64,000 nt of DNA from positions 4,903,501 through 4,967,500 of the forward strand of contig NZ_CP006992.1 in NCBI RefSeq assembly GCF_001542815.1, given 5' to 3'. The DNA is from Methylobacterium sp. AMS5. GTDB lineage: Bacteria > Pseudomonadota > Alphaproteobacteria > Rhizobiales > Beijerinckiaceae. Of this stretch, positions 54,082 to 63,045 are shown in pieces (within the stretch, counting starts at the first letter, position 1; each line of letters starts with the position of its first letter). The translations under genes and the position numbers were made by a program. Below the pieces are notes generated by a model. That model saw nothing but the letters and a program-made list of their open reading frames with translations. It searched no databases and had not been told where the DNA came from.

Positions 54082-54609
54082 AGCGTCCTTCTTGCGGCGC
54101 GGAGCGCGGCGCTTCTTCTCCACAGCGGGTTCCGGCTCGGCGGCCACCGGCTCGGGCGCCGCTGCGACTTCCGCCTCCGGCTCAGCGATCCGGCGGCGCT
54201 GCTGACCCAGGCCCAGCGCACGCGCCAGTTCGGAGCGCTGCTCCGAGTAGCTCGCCGAGGTCATGGGGTAATCGTTGGGGAGGCCCCATTTCGCCCGATA
54301 CTGTTCCGGCGAAAGACCACGCAGGGTGAGATGGCGGCGCAGCGTCTTGTAGGGCTTGCCGTCCTCGAAGCTGACCAGAAAGTCGTGGCTGATCGACTTG
54401 CGGATTTCCTGCGGCGTCGCCTTGGGCGGCCCGGTCTCGGCGGTGGGGCGGCCGCTCAGGCTGACCGACCGAATCGCTTCATGCACTTCTCCGAGAAGTT
54501 TCGGCAACTCGGCGCTCTGAACGTGATTATTGCTGACATAAGCAGACACGACATCGGCCGTGAGGGTAACGAGGCGGGCTGTCTCCGCATCCTGTTCACT
54601 GGTTTCCAT
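54079..54609 (-). CDS. MucR/Ros-family transcriptional regulator (copy 2)
   Basis: 176 residues, same length as the copy at 36846 and about 50% alike by eye in the core. DNA-binding part LVSFEDGKPYKTLRRHLTLR followed by LSPEQYRAKWGLPNDYPMTS; again no zinc-ligand cysteines (LVSFEDG). ADVVSAYVSNN at the N-terminus is shared with copy 1. Acidic linker and basic tail RRAPRRKKDA. Probably an H-NS-like global regulator. Its stop is inside repeat C. The less GC-rich 911-bp region upstream may hold autoregulatory sites. Confidence 0.93.
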   Translation of the reverse strand: METSEQDAETARLVTLTADVVSAYVSNNHVQSAELPKLLGEVHEAIRSVSLSGRPTAETGPPKATPQEIRKSISHDFLVSFEDGKPYKTLRRHLTLRGLSPEQYRAKWGLPNDYPMTSASYSEQRSELARALGLGQQRRRIAEPEAEVAAAPEPVAAEPEPAVEKKRRAPRRKKDA

Positions 54610-55520
54610 GGCGCAATCTTCTATGAGGGGGCTTTAGCTCGAAGACGGTAAGCTCAGGACCGTGGCAGAGCAAGACATCGCGGATGAATTCGAGCGCAGT
54701 CAGGTCGAGAAGAACTGAGCGTAGCGTGTGTTTCTATGCAAATCGAATGGAAAAAACGCCGAGCCCGGCCTTCGGGAAAAAAGGATTGTGCCCACCTTGA
54801 GGGTGACGCTGACGATCTCAAAGAAATATTTCAAATGATAGAAAGTCTGCGGTCCAGTTCAGAAAATGCCGACGTTTCAAAGAGTTGAGATTCCAGATGG
54901 TCACCGGATTTCCCCGCGGGCACGATAAAGTTGCCGGCTTTGTGCGACCGCGCCGGGCGCAGTGCGGAAGTCACGCTTTGATTGCGACGTCCTGCCGCAG
55001 GAGTGCGTATTTTCTGTGGATTGTCGGAGGTCGGACCGGTCCGCCCGGAAATATCCGGCACGCCAAAGCGTCTTGTGCCAGTTCTCAGCCGACGCGGTGG
55101 AGCCTTCACCGGCCAATTCCTAGAGGCCGATTGTCAAAAGACGGACGACAGCCGATGGCCCCTCCTGTCGATTGGCAGATGACTGGCGCTCGCTTCGGTG
55201 GCGCGCGCCTCTAGGCCAGCCTGACAATGTTTGTGAGGTGGACTGCCTGGCTCATCGCGTCGATCCATTTGGAGAGCGGATGTCTCCTCATGTGCGGCAG
55301 GGACTCGTTGCTCGTCCCGGATAGGCTCTGCACGGTGAGCGACGCGCATGATGGATGTCGCTCCGGCCCCGAAAGGCGGCCGCCACCTTTCGCGGGGCGT
55401 CCGTCGACCATCCGGTCGGATATCGCTTTGCAGGCACCGTCCCGGCACACGCGGACTGCACGTGCCAGGTTTTCATCGAGCCCCTATCGAGAGCGTATCG
55501 GGGCTGAAGCGGCCCAGGGG
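54610..55520. other. 911-bp low-density region upstream of mucR copy 2 and downstream of argC
   Basis: Between 54700 and 54900 the DNA is clearly less GC-rich than the rest of the window (AAATATTTCAAATGATAGAAA). One short ORF candidate lies at 54736-54888. The remaining 600 bp show no convincing gene on either strand. Sparse genes plus AT-richness near mucR suggest regulatory or foreign DNA. Confidence 0.5.
54736..54888 (+). CDS. Possible small ORF, 50 residues
   Basis: ATG 54736 to TGA 54886-54888. Basic N-terminus MQIEWKKRRARPSGKKD, then an amphipathic acidic helix DADDLKEIFQMIESLRSSSE. No ribosome site is obvious and codon use is less GC-biased than in neighbours. It might be a small basic protein or chance. 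Divergent from mucR copy 2. Confidence 0.28.
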   Translation: MQIEWKKRRARPSGKKDCAHLEGDADDLKEIFQMIESLRSSSENADVSKS

Positions 55521-56465
55521 TCAATCGAGCCCGAGCATGAGCCCGAGATTCTGCACGGCCGCGCCCGATGCGCCCTTGCCGAGGTTGTCGAGACGGCCGA
55601 CCAGCACGGCTTGGCCGTGGCTGTCGGAGCCGAACACCCGCAGTTCGAGCCGGTCGGTGTCGTTGAGGGCCTCCGGTTCGAGGCGTTCGCGGTGGGCGCC
55701 CTCCTCCGCGCCGCGTACGACCTTCACCAGCGGGGTGCTCGCGTACCAATCGGCCAGCGCATCCTCCAGATCGCCCGGCTTCGGGCTGCCGGGCAGGGCG
55801 CCGAGATGCAGCGGGATGCTGACCAGCATCCCCTGCCGGAAGTTACCGACGGAGGGGATGAAGATCGGCCGCCGGGTGAGCCGGCTATAGGCTTCGATTT
55901 CCGGCAGGTGCTTGTGGCCGAAGCCGAGCCCGTAGAGCTGGAACGGGGCGCCCTCCCCGCGTTCGTAACTCTCGATCATGCTGCGGCCGCCGCCGCTATA
56001 GCCGCTCACGGCATTGACGCTGACGGGATGATCCGACGGGATCAGGCCGCGTTCCACCAGCGGGCGCAGCAGCGCGATCGCCCCGGTCGGATAACAGCCG
56101 GGATTGGCGACCCGGCGCGCGGCGCGGATCACCTCGGCCTGATCCGGCGTCATCTCGGCAAAGCCGTAGGCCCAGCCCGGCGCGATGCGATGGGCGGTGC
56201 TGGCATCGAGCAGCTTCGGGCCGCCTCCGGGCAGGCTGTCGGCGAGCGCCGCGGTCTCGCGGGAGGCGTCGTCGGGCAGGCAGAGCACGGCAAGGTCGAC
56301 CTCTTCGAGGATCGCCCGCTTCACCCCCGCATCCTTGCGGCTCTCGATCGGAATGCTGACGAGGCGCACCCTGCCCTCGCGCTCCAGGCGCTCGCGGATG
56401 CCGAGACCGGTGGTGCCGACCTCTCCGTCGATGAACACCTTCGGGGCGCTGAGGCCGTCGGACAT
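55521..56465 (-). CDS. argC: N-acetyl-gamma-glutamyl-phosphate reductase (short type)
   Basis: 314 residues from ATG 56465. NADPH-dependent third step of arginine synthesis. Catalytic cysteine in [29 protein letters not shown] and [17 protein letters not shown]-terminal [19 protein letters not shown] is the shortened dinucleotide-binding start typical of type 2 ArgC. No other arg gene nearby. A longer frame upstream is Arg-rich and not coding. Confidence 0.95.
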   Translation of the reverse strand: MSDGLSAPKVFIDGEVGTTGLGIRERLEREGRVRLVSIPIESRKDAGVKRAILEEVDLAVLCLPDDASRETAALADSLPGGGPKLLDASTAHRIAPGWAYGFAEMTPDQAEVIRAARRVANPGCYPTGAIALLRPLVERGLIPSDHPVSVNAVSGYSGGGRSMIESYERGEGAPFQLYGLGFGHKHLPEIEAYSRLTRRPIFIPSVGNFRQGMLVSIPLHLGALPGSPKPGDLEDALADWYASTPLVKVVRGAEEGAHRERLEPEALNDTDRLELRVFGSDSHGQAVLVGRLDNLGKGASGAAVQNLGLMLGLD

Positions 56466-56663
56466 CGCAGATTCCTTAGCATCGGCCCCGATCCGGGCCG
56501 GTCTGACACAGGGTGTATTCAGCGTTCCCGGCCGCATCGGGCACGCTTGATGAGACGCTTCTCCGGTGGCGCGGAGGTGGAAGCTTCGTCTTCCCCTGTC
56601 AACGCCGCTCCGTCGCCGCTCGCGGTCGCGCCCCATCCTCCCGTGGACGGGAGCCGCGCGGCC

Positions 56664-56688
56664 GGAACTCACGATGACGCCTCCTGTT
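56664..56688 (+). promoter_or_regulatory. Candidate EcfG-type promoter
   Basis: GGAAC at 56664-56668, 16 bp spacer, TGTT at 56685-56688, against the EcfG consensus GGAAC-N16/17-CGTT. It lies 32 bp upstream of the start of the DUF5872 gene, which also has a strong AGGAGG ribosome site. Confidence 0.4.
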
Positions 56689-56720
56689 GACAGCCGAATG
56701 TCGCTCAGGAGGCGAAACCG

Positions 56721-57260
56721 ATGTCAGGCACCGCCAAGAAGACCGATCCGAAGCTGTGGGAGAAGGTGAAAGAGGAGATCACCGAATCTTCCAAGGGCGG
56801 CAAGCCCGGCCAGTGGTCCGCCCGCAAGGCGCAGATGGCCACCAGCGAGTACAAGAAGGAGGGGGGTGGCTACGCCGGCAAGAAGTCCGACGACAACCAC
56901 CTCAAGCAATGGACCGACGAGGAGTGGGACACCAAGTCGGGGAGGGAAAGCGGCAAGACCGGCGAGCGCTACCTGCCCAAGAAAGCGCGGGAGAAGCTGT
57001 CCGATACGGAATACAGCCGTTCGACCGCCAAGAAACGCGCCGATTCCGCGAGGGGCAAGCAGCACTCGAAGCAGCCTGCGGATGTGGCGAAGAAAGCGGC
57101 TTCTGCCCGCAAGACCGGCGGCAAGACCGGCAAGACGTCGGACAAGGGCGGAAACGCCGGCGCGACGAAGTCCGAACTGATGAAGCGGGCGCGCAAGCAG
57201 GACATTCCCGGCCGCTCGAAGATGACCAAGGGCGAGTTGGAGCGCGCCCTGACGACCTGA
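56721..57260 (+). CDS. DUF5872-like basic protein with Rho-N/SAP-like C-terminus
   Basis: 179 residues, very hydrophilic, about 20% lysine. The N-terminal 100 residues ([71 protein letters not shown]) fit the DUF5872 family. A Lys/Ala/Gly linker follows, then [20 protein letters not shown] with KGELERAL, a helix-extended-helix motif often seen in nucleic-acid-binding tails. ATG 56721 has AGGAGG. A stress-related nucleoid or RNA-binding role is inference. The candidate EcfG promoter upstream fits a stress gene. Confidence 0.85.
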   Translation: MSGTAKKTDPKLWEKVKEEITESSKGGKPGQWSARKAQMATSEYKKEGGGYAGKKSDDNHLKQWTDEEWDTKSGRESGKTGERYLPKKAREKLSDTEYSRSTAKKRADSARGKQHSKQPADVAKKAASARKTGGKTGKTSDKGGNAGATKSELMKRARKQDIPGRSKMTKGELERALTT

Positions 57261-57571
57261 TCGTTTTGCGAGCGATGAGGGGTGGGAAGGTGCGAGATCC
57301 TCCCCGCCCCTCAGGAGCGCTTCTCGGCCCCGGCCACGACGAAGCTCTGTCGCTCGCAGAGCGGGCGCGCCGCCGGGCTTCGCAGGAAGCCGAGGAAGGA
57401 CTCGGCGCGCCCGCTCGGCTCGCATCCTTGGTCGTGCCGGGCCGCCGTCGATGCAGCAGGCCCGGCGCCGGCTCTGCCGGACGCGCGCCCGACACGCGCA
57501 ACGCCGGCTTCCAGCCCGCGCGGGCGAGCGCCGTCATCGTCCGGGGATCGCGGAAGTCTCTCTCCCGGGGC
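57261..57571. other. Non-coding stretch between DUF5872 and Rmf/CrpP-like genes
   Basis: 311 bp between convergent genes. I see no gene, terminator with U-tract or repeat here; open frames are Arg/Pro-rich. Confidence 0.45.
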
Positions 57572-57742
57572 TCAGTCGTCGGACGGGCCGGCCGCCGAGG
57601 GTTCGGGCTCGTCGGCAGTGAAGCCTTCGAGCCAATCCAGGCTCTCCTGCGAGCCCGCCTCGTAGGGATTGGCCGAATCGGGCCTGCCCATCGCCTTGGC
57701 GACTTTGCCCTCTTCGAAGATCTTGCTCGATACCACGACCAT
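57572..57742 (-). CDS. Rmf/CrpP-like small protein
   Basis: 56 residues from ATG 57742 with AAAGGATCGG upstream. The core IFEEGKVAKAMGRPDSANPY followed by EAGSQESLDWLEGF has the EG..A...G...NPY..GS...W..GF pattern of the ribosome-modulation-factor/CrpP superfamily, small proteins linked to ribosome hibernation and stress. Acidic tail TADEPEPSAAGPSDD. It is easily missed because it is short. The strong ribosome site and composition support it as real. Confidence 0.62.
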   Translation of the reverse strand: MVVVSSKIFEEGKVAKAMGRPDSANPYEAGSQESLDWLEGFTADEPEPSAAGPSDD

Positions 57743-58322
57743 CGACCGATCCTTTCTCGATGTGGGCCAGGAGGTGCGGGACAGGAAGTGGCCGGGCGCG
57801 GCCGGAGTTCCCGCCGCCTTCAGGCGGCGGGCTCGGTCCCCCGCGCCGGCTTGGTCTCGGCGCGATGGAGCCGGCTCAGCAGCACCAGCAGCGAGCCCGG
57901 CAGCGGCGCTTCGAGCGTGTCCGATGCGAGGATGCCCGCGTTCGTGGCGCGGCGGCGGTCGGGGCGCGGCTCGCGCCTGACGACGACGGGGGAGCGAAGG
58001 CGGACGGATCTGGGTGTCATGACGCGATGGGAACTCGAAAAGCGCCTGATGAACGAGACGGAAAAACGCCTCGCGCAATGCCCGGCCATCGCGGCCGACG
58101 AGGCGCATGCGCGAGACGCTTTGGAGGATGAGAACGCTGCCTCGCCGATCCGGTTCCGGGGTTTTCGGCTAGGAATTAAACATCATGCCTGTGGATTAAG
58201 CATCTTTGGTCTTGCTTGTGCTGTTCTAGGTACGCGCTCCTGCTCGATTGCTCATGAACCGTGCGTCGAAGGGGTCGTGAAGCCCGTGGCCCTCGGCGCG
58301 CGCGGATGGTAGAGGGCGCCCC
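57743..58322. other. Poorly defined 580-bp stretch upstream of prmA
   Basis: Between the Rmf/CrpP-like start and prmA. It contains two overlapping weak candidates: a plus-strand ORF at 58019 (separate entry) and a minus-strand 66-residue frame from ATG 58020 to 57820, Arg-rich at its start. DNA near 58175-58240 is less GC-rich and looks non-coding. Confidence 0.4.
58019..58312 (+). CDS. Possible small ORF, 97 residues
   Basis: ATG 58019 to TAG 58312. The first about 45 codons (MTRWELEKRLMNETEKRLAQ, CPAIAADEAHARDALEDENA) have gene-like composition and bias; after FRGFRLG the codons become AT-rich and Cys-rich and look non-coding. It may be a short true gene that lost its stop, or chance. Confidence 0.25.
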   Translation: MTRWELEKRLMNETEKRLAQCPAIAADEAHARDALEDENAASPIRFRGFRLGIKHHACGLSIFGLACAVLGTRSCSIAHEPCVEGVVKPVALGARGW

Positions 58323-59240
58323 ATGCTCGAAGGTCTGCCGCCGCACCGACCCACGCACGTCCTGCGCCTGATCACGGACGAGCCCTCCGCTCGTGCCATG
58401 ACCGAACTGCTGGGCGAGATGTTCGACCCCATGGAGACGGCGGTGGCCGCCTTCGAGGTCGAAGAGACCGGCGCGTGGCGGTTGGAAGCCTATTTCTCCG
58501 AGGAGCCCGACGCGGAGATGATCCGCGACCTGATCCGCCCGATGGTCGGCGAGCAGGCCGACGCGGCCCTCTTCGAGACCATCGACCAGCAGGATTGGGT
58601 GCGCGCCTCGCTCGAGGGACTGAAGCCGGTTCGGGCGGGCCGCTTCCTCGTCCATGGCGGCCATGACCGTCATCAGGTGCGGGGGAACGACCTCGCCATC
58701 GAGATCGAGGCGGCGCTTGCCTTCGGCACCGGCCATCACGGCACCACGCTCGGCTGCCTGCGGGCGCTGGTGGACGAATTGAAGCGGCGGCGGCCGGCTC
58801 ATGTCCTCGATGTCGGCACCGGCACCGGCATCCTGGGATTTGCCGCCGCCAAGGTGCTTCGCACGCCCGTGGTGGCTGGCGACCTCGACCCGGAAGCGGT
58901 GACGACCGCCCGCGGCAATGCCCGCCTCAACGGCCTCGGGCCGTTCATGCGCTTCTATCACGCGCCGGGCGTGCGCCACGCCCTGGCGAACCGCCCGCGC
59001 GGCTTCGACGTGGTGTTCGCCAACATCCTGGCCCGCCCCCTCAAGCGGCTCGCACCTTCGCTCACCGCCGTGGTGGCCGATGACGGGGTGCTGATCCTCT
59101 CCGGCCTGATCGAACGCGATGTGCCGGGCGTGCTCTCGACCTACCGCCACCGCGGCTTCCATCTCGCCCGCTCCGGCGTCATCGAGGGCTGGGCGACGCT
59201 GGTGCTGCGCCGCGGCGGCGCGGCGGCGCGTCCCCGCTGA
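58323..59240 (+). CDS. prmA: Ribosomal protein L11 methyltransferase
   Basis: 305 residues. Trimethylates ribosomal protein L11 with SAM. N-terminal L11-binding domain (FEVEETGAWRLEAYF, IDQQDWVRASLEGLKPV, AGRFLVHGGHD), then the methyltransferase: ALAFGTGHHGTTLGCLRAL, VLDVGTGTGILGFAAAK and VVFANILARPL, the PrmA form of motif IV. ATG 58323. pepP follows after 171 bp holding repeat B. Confidence 0.94.
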   Translation: MLEGLPPHRPTHVLRLITDEPSARAMTELLGEMFDPMETAVAAFEVEETGAWRLEAYFSEEPDAEMIRDLIRPMVGEQADAALFETIDQQDWVRASLEGLKPVRAGRFLVHGGHDRHQVRGNDLAIEIEAALAFGTGHHGTTLGCLRALVDELKRRRPAHVLDVGTGTGILGFAAAKVLRTPVVAGDLDPEAVTTARGNARLNGLGPFMRFYHAPGVRHALANRPRGFDVVFANILARPLKRLAPSLTAVVADDGVLILSGLIERDVPGVLSTYRHRGFHLARSGVIEGWATLVLRRGGAAARPR

Positions 59241-59270
59241 GGAGCGTGCTTTTTTGGGGCGTGAGCCCCG

Positions 59271-59363
59271 GAAAGCATCAAGCAGAGCGCAAGCCTAAGC
59301 CCGCGGAGGCGGGCGCCGGCGACTTCGGCCAGCCAAAGCCGGGGTGATCGCTTCGTTCGATCG
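59271..59363 (+). repeat. Dispersed repeat B, copy 2
   Basis: Carries GCCCGCGGAGGCGGGCGCCG then GCGACTTCGGCCAGCCAAAG and CCGGGGTGATCGCTTCG, similar to 52134-52227 over about 90 bp and in the same orientation. Confidence 0.75.
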
Positions 59364-59411
59364 GCATGGAGGAGGGTGTCGCGCGGGCATCCGACGCGGT
59401 AGGTTTCCGCC

Positions 59412-61250
59412 ATGACGACGCCCCTGCCCCGCTTCCAGACCTTCGACGATCCGAGCCATGCCAAGGGGCCCGAGCGTATCGAAGCCCTGCGCGCGGCGCT
59501 CCGCGAGATCCGCGCCGACGGCTTCGTCGTGCCACGGGCCGACGAGCATCAGTCGGAATACGTGCCGGCCAACGCCGAGCGTCTCGCTTGGCTCACCGGC
59601 TTCACCGGGTCGGCCGGCCTCGCGCTGGTCCTGGCCGACGAGGCGGCCCTGTTCGTCGATGGCCGCTACACGCTCCAGGCGCCGGAGCAGGTCGATACCG
59701 GGATCATCACCGTGGTGCCCCTTGCCGAGGCGACGCCGGAGGCTTGGCTCGGCACCCACCTGAAGCCCGGCCAAACCCTCGCCTACGATCCCTGGCTTCT
59801 CACGCCCGACGGCGTGGCCCGCCTGGAGCGCGCCGCCATCAAGGCGGGGGCGTCCCTGCGCGCGGTGCCGGACAATCTCGTGGATGCGGTCTGGGCCGGG
59901 CGGCCCCGGGCACCGGCGGGCCGTGTCGCGGCCCATCCCGATGATCTTGCGGGCGAGACGCGCGGCGACAAGCTCGGCCGCATCCGCGCCGCGCTGGCGG
60001 AGAGCGGGATCGACACCCTGGTGATCTCCGATCCCCACAACCTCGCCTGGACCTTCAACCTGCGTGGGTCCGACATCGTGCACACGCCCCTGGCGCTCGG
60101 CTATGCGCTGTTGCCCCGCGAGGGGCGGGCGGCGCTCTACCTCACTTCGCCGCAGATCGACGCCGACTTGCGCGCCGCCCTCGAACCGCTGGCCGACCTT
60201 CGCCCGCGCAGCGCGTTCGACGAGGATCTCGCCGGGCTGTGCACCGGCGCCGCGCGCGTACGGATCGATTCGGCGACGGGGGCGGCGGCCCTCAAGGATC
60301 GCGTCGAGGCCGCCGGGGGCGTCGCCGATGTCGGCGCCGATCCGATCACCGCGATGAAGGCGGTCAAGAACGCGGCCGAGATCGCCGGCACCCGCGCCGC
60401 CCACCACCGCGACGGCCTTGCCGTGACGCGCTTCCTCGCCTGGCTCGACCGGGCCGCTGCCGATGGTGTGAGCGAGATCGCTGCCGTCGAGGCACTGGAG
60501 GGTTTCCGCAAGGAGGGCGGCCTGCTGCGCGACGTCTCCTTCCCGACCATTTCCGGCTCGGGCCCGAACGGTGCCATCGTCCATTACCGCGTCACCCGCG
60601 CCACCGACCGCACGGCGCAGCCCGGCGAACTCTTCCTGATCGATTCCGGGGCGCAATACGCCGACGGCACCACCGACATCACCCGCACCGTCGCCATCGG
60701 CACGCCGACGGACGAGATGCGCGATCGCTTCACCCGCGTGCTGAAGGGCCATATCGCCCTCGCCCGCGCCGTCTTTCCCGAGGGGACGACGGGCGCGCAG
60801 ATCGATGCCTTCGCCCGGATGAGCCTGTGGGAGGCCGGGCTCGATTACGATCACGGCACCGGCCACGGCGTCGGCGCCTTCCTCTCGGTCCACGAGGGTC
60901 CGCAGCGCATCGCCAAGACCGGCACGGTGGCGTTGAAGCCCGGCATGATCCTCTCGAACGAGCCGGGCTATTACCGGAGCCGTGCCTACGGCATCCGCAT
61001 CGAGAACCTGATCCTCGTCGAGCCGCGGACGATCCCCGGCGGCGACCGGACGATGCTCGGCTTCGAGACCCTGACGCTGGCACCGATCGACCGGCGGCTG
61101 ATCGATCCGGCCGTGCTCGGTGCGCACGACGCGGCGTGGCTCGACGCCTACCACGCGCGGGTGCGTGAGGCCCTGTCGCCGGATCTCGACGGGCCGACGC
61201 GGGATTGGCTGGAAGGAGCGACGCGGCCGCTTGGAGAGGCCACGGCGTGA
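59412..61250 (+). CDS. pepP: Xaa-Pro aminopeptidase (aminopeptidase P, three-domain form)
   Basis: 612 residues, three-domain length. Removes the N-terminal residue before proline. Two creatinase-like N-terminal domains (GFVVPRADEHQSEYVP, AWLTGFTGSAGLALVL) and a C-terminal pita-bread domain with metal ligands in LIDSGAQYADGTTDITRT (two Asp), HGTGHGVGAFLSVHEGP (His), LSNEPGYYRS (Glu) and IRIENLILVE (Glu). Its TGA overlaps the GTG of the phosphatase gene, which in turn overlaps the kinase-like gene, giving a three-gene operon. Confidence 0.94.
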   Translation: MTTPLPRFQTFDDPSHAKGPERIEALRAALREIRADGFVVPRADEHQSEYVPANAERLAWLTGFTGSAGLALVLADEAALFVDGRYTLQAPEQVDTGIITVVPLAEATPEAWLGTHLKPGQTLAYDPWLLTPDGVARLERAAIKAGASLRAVPDNLVDAVWAGRPRAPAGRVAAHPDDLAGETRGDKLGRIRAALAESGIDTLVISDPHNLAWTFNLRGSDIVHTPLALGYALLPREGRAALYLTSPQIDADLRAALEPLADLRPRSAFDEDLAGLCTGAARVRIDSATGAAALKDRVEAAGGVADVGADPITAMKAVKNAAEIAGTRAAHHRDGLAVTRFLAWLDRAAADGVSEIAAVEALEGFRKEGGLLRDVSFPTISGSGPNGAIVHYRVTRATDRTAQPGELFLIDSGAQYADGTTDITRTVAIGTPTDEMRDRFTRVLKGHIALARAVFPEGTTGAQIDAFARMSLWEAGLDYDHGTGHGVGAFLSVHEGPQRIAKTGTVALKPGMILSNEPGYYRSRAYGIRIENLILVEPRTIPGGDRTMLGFETLTLAPIDRRLIDPAVLGAHDAAWLDAYHARVREALSPDLDGPTRDWLEGATRPLGEATA

Positions 61251-61726
61251 CCGAGCCTTCCCGCTCCGCGATCCTGTTCGTGTGCCTGGGCAACATCTGC
61301 CGTTCGCCGCTGGCCGAGGCCGCCTTCCGGCAGGAGGCGGCGCGGATCGGTCTCGACGTCACGGTCGATTCCGCCGGGACCGGCGACTGGCACGTCGGCG
61401 AACCGCCGGACCCGCGCGCGATCGCGGTGGCGCGGGCGAACGGCGCCGATATCGCGGGTTATCGCGGACGTCAGGTCACGCCGGCCGATTTCGAGCGCTT
61501 CGATCACGTCGTCGCCCTGGACCTCGCCAACCTCGCGCGGCTGCGGGCCCTGCGGCCGGACGGGTCGCGGGCCGAGCTGAGCCTGCTCCTCGATCACGTG
61601 CCGGGCCGGGCGGGCGAGCCCGTGGCCGACCCCTATTACGGCGCGGAAGAGGGCTTCGACACCACCTGGGCCGATGTGACCGCAGGCGCCCGAGCCCTCG
61701 CCCGCCGGATCACGGGAGCGGAATGA
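61247..61726 (+). CDS. Low-molecular-weight protein tyrosine phosphatase
   Basis: 159 residues from GTG 61247. P-loop CLGNICRS (Cys13 to Arg19, CX5R) and the general acid loop DPYYG define the LMW-PTP family. SAGTGDWHVGEPPDPRA is also conserved. It may dephosphorylate protein tyrosine or low-molecular-weight phosphates. Overlaps pepP and the next gene by 4 nt each. Confidence 0.95.
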   Translation: MTEPSRSAILFVCLGNICRSPLAEAAFRQEAARIGLDVTVDSAGTGDWHVGEPPDPRAIAVARANGADIAGYRGRQVTPADFERFDHVVALDLANLARLRALRPDGSRAELSLLLDHVPGRAGEPVADPYYGAEEGFDTTWADVTAGARALARRITGAE

Positions 61727-62529
61727 AAGACCTCGCCCGGCACGCGGCGGATCTGCTCGGCGTTCCCCTTGCCGAGGCTCGGCCGATGGCGGGCGGCGAC
61801 CTGTCTCAATGCGTTCGCCTGAGGCTGGAGGATGGGCGCGAGGCCGTGGCGAAGACCGGGCCGGCGCCGCGGGAAGAGGCCCGGATGCTCGCAGCCATCG
61901 CTGCGACCGGCGCCCCGGCGCCCGCCGTGCTGGCTGCGGACGCGACGGCGCTCGTCCTCGAATGCCTACCCGATACCGGTTCGGGGCCGGGCACCGACGC
62001 CGATCTCGGCCGGGTCGTCGCCCGCCTGCACGCCGCCGAGGGCGAGTGCTACGGCTGGCATGCCGATTACGCGTTCGGCTCCGTCGCCATCGAGAATGCC
62101 TGGGACGACGACTGGCCCGCCTTCTGGGGCGAGCGCCGCCTGCTCTGCCATGCCGGACACCTCCCCGCCCCATTGTTCCGGCGGATCGAGGCGCTGGCCC
62201 GCGACCTGGGAAACCGCCTGCCGGGACGCCCCCGCTCCGCCCTGCTCCACGGCGACCTATGGGGCGGCAATGTCCTCTATGCCGGCGAGCGGGTCTCGGG
62301 GCTGATCGATCCGGCCTGCTATCACGGCCATGCCGAGGTCGATCTGGCGATGCTGAGCCTGTTCGGGCGGCCCGGTCCGGCCTTCCGTGCGGCCTACGGA
62401 GCGCCCGAGCCCGGCGCCGCGGAGCGCGCGCCGATCTACAAGCTCTGGCCGGCCCTGGTGCATTGGCGCCTGTTCGGCGACGGCTACCGCGGCATGGTGG
62501 CGGGGTTGCTGGACGCGGCCGGCGTCTGA
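61723..62529 (+). CDS. Fructosamine-kinase-family protein
   Basis: 268 residues from ATG 61723 in an ATGA overlap. Aminoglycoside-phosphotransferase-like fold: MAGGDLSQCVRLRLEDGREAVAK with the ATP lysine, catalytic LLHGDLWGGNVLYAG and metal-binding LIDPACYHGHAEVDLAML. Together these match fructosamine-3-kinase homologues, which phosphorylate Amadori products for deglycation. Bacterial orthologues are often next to a LMW-PTP, as here, and that supports the assignment. Confidence 0.9.
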   Translation: MKDLARHAADLLGVPLAEARPMAGGDLSQCVRLRLEDGREAVAKTGPAPREEARMLAAIAATGAPAPAVLAADATALVLECLPDTGSGPGTDADLGRVVARLHAAEGECYGWHADYAFGSVAIENAWDDDWPAFWGERRLLCHAGHLPAPLFRRIEALARDLGNRLPGRPRSALLHGDLWGGNVLYAGERVSGLIDPACYHGHAEVDLAMLSLFGRPGPAFRAAYGAPEPGAAERAPIYKLWPALVHWRLFGDGYRGMVAGLLDAAGV

Positions 62530-62564
62530 CCGGGCTTTCCTTCGATCCTCGACCGGACGCCGTC

Positions 62565-62948
62565 TCAGAACATCCCGTTCGAATGGGCGGAGTGTTCGGG
62601 CAGGATCTGCAGGACGTCCCAGTGCTCGACGATCCGGCCGCCGTCATCGAGCCGGAAGATGTCGATGGCCGCATAATCGTGGTCGCCCGGCCAGTGCTGG
62701 AGACAGTGCAGCACGACCAGATCGCCTTCGGCGACCGCCCGTTTCACCTCGACCCGCTTGCCCGGCCACTCGCGCGCCATGCGCTCGAAATAGGCGATGA
62801 AGCCGTCCTTGCCGTTCGCCACGTGCGGGTTGTGCTGGATGTAGTCCTCGCCGGCGTAACGCTCGATCGCCTCGCGCGGCCGGCTCTCGTTGAACATCAG
62901 TTCGTAGAAGGCGATGACGGTCGCCTTGTTCGTCGCGAGGTCGGTCAT
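62565..62948 (-). CDS. SnoaL/NTF2-like protein
   Basis: 127 residues. NTF2 fold: [41 protein letters not shown], then beta-sheet stretches [20 protein letters not shown] and [13 protein letters not shown]. Members include polyketide cyclases and many uncharacterised enzymes or ligand binders. Function not predictable here. Cytoplasmic. Confidence 0.88.
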   Translation of the reverse strand: MTDLATNKATVIAFYELMFNESRPREAIERYAGEDYIQHNPHVANGKDGFIAYFERMAREWPGKRVEVKRAVAEGDLVVLHCLQHWPGDHDYAAIDIFRLDDGGRIVEHWDVLQILPEHSAHSNGMF

Positions 62949-63045
62949 GCTGTCGCTCCGAGCGGGTGAACGGGCAAAGTCCAGCCGCAGCGCGGCCTCA
63001 CGCCGTTCATCATGCCCGAGCGACAGTTCGCCGTCAGCGCGGCCC

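Noticed and set aside
54663..54718. 18-codon plus-strand ORF from GTG (VAEQDIADEF...)
   Set aside because: Too short, no ribosome site, lies next to the mucR promoter.
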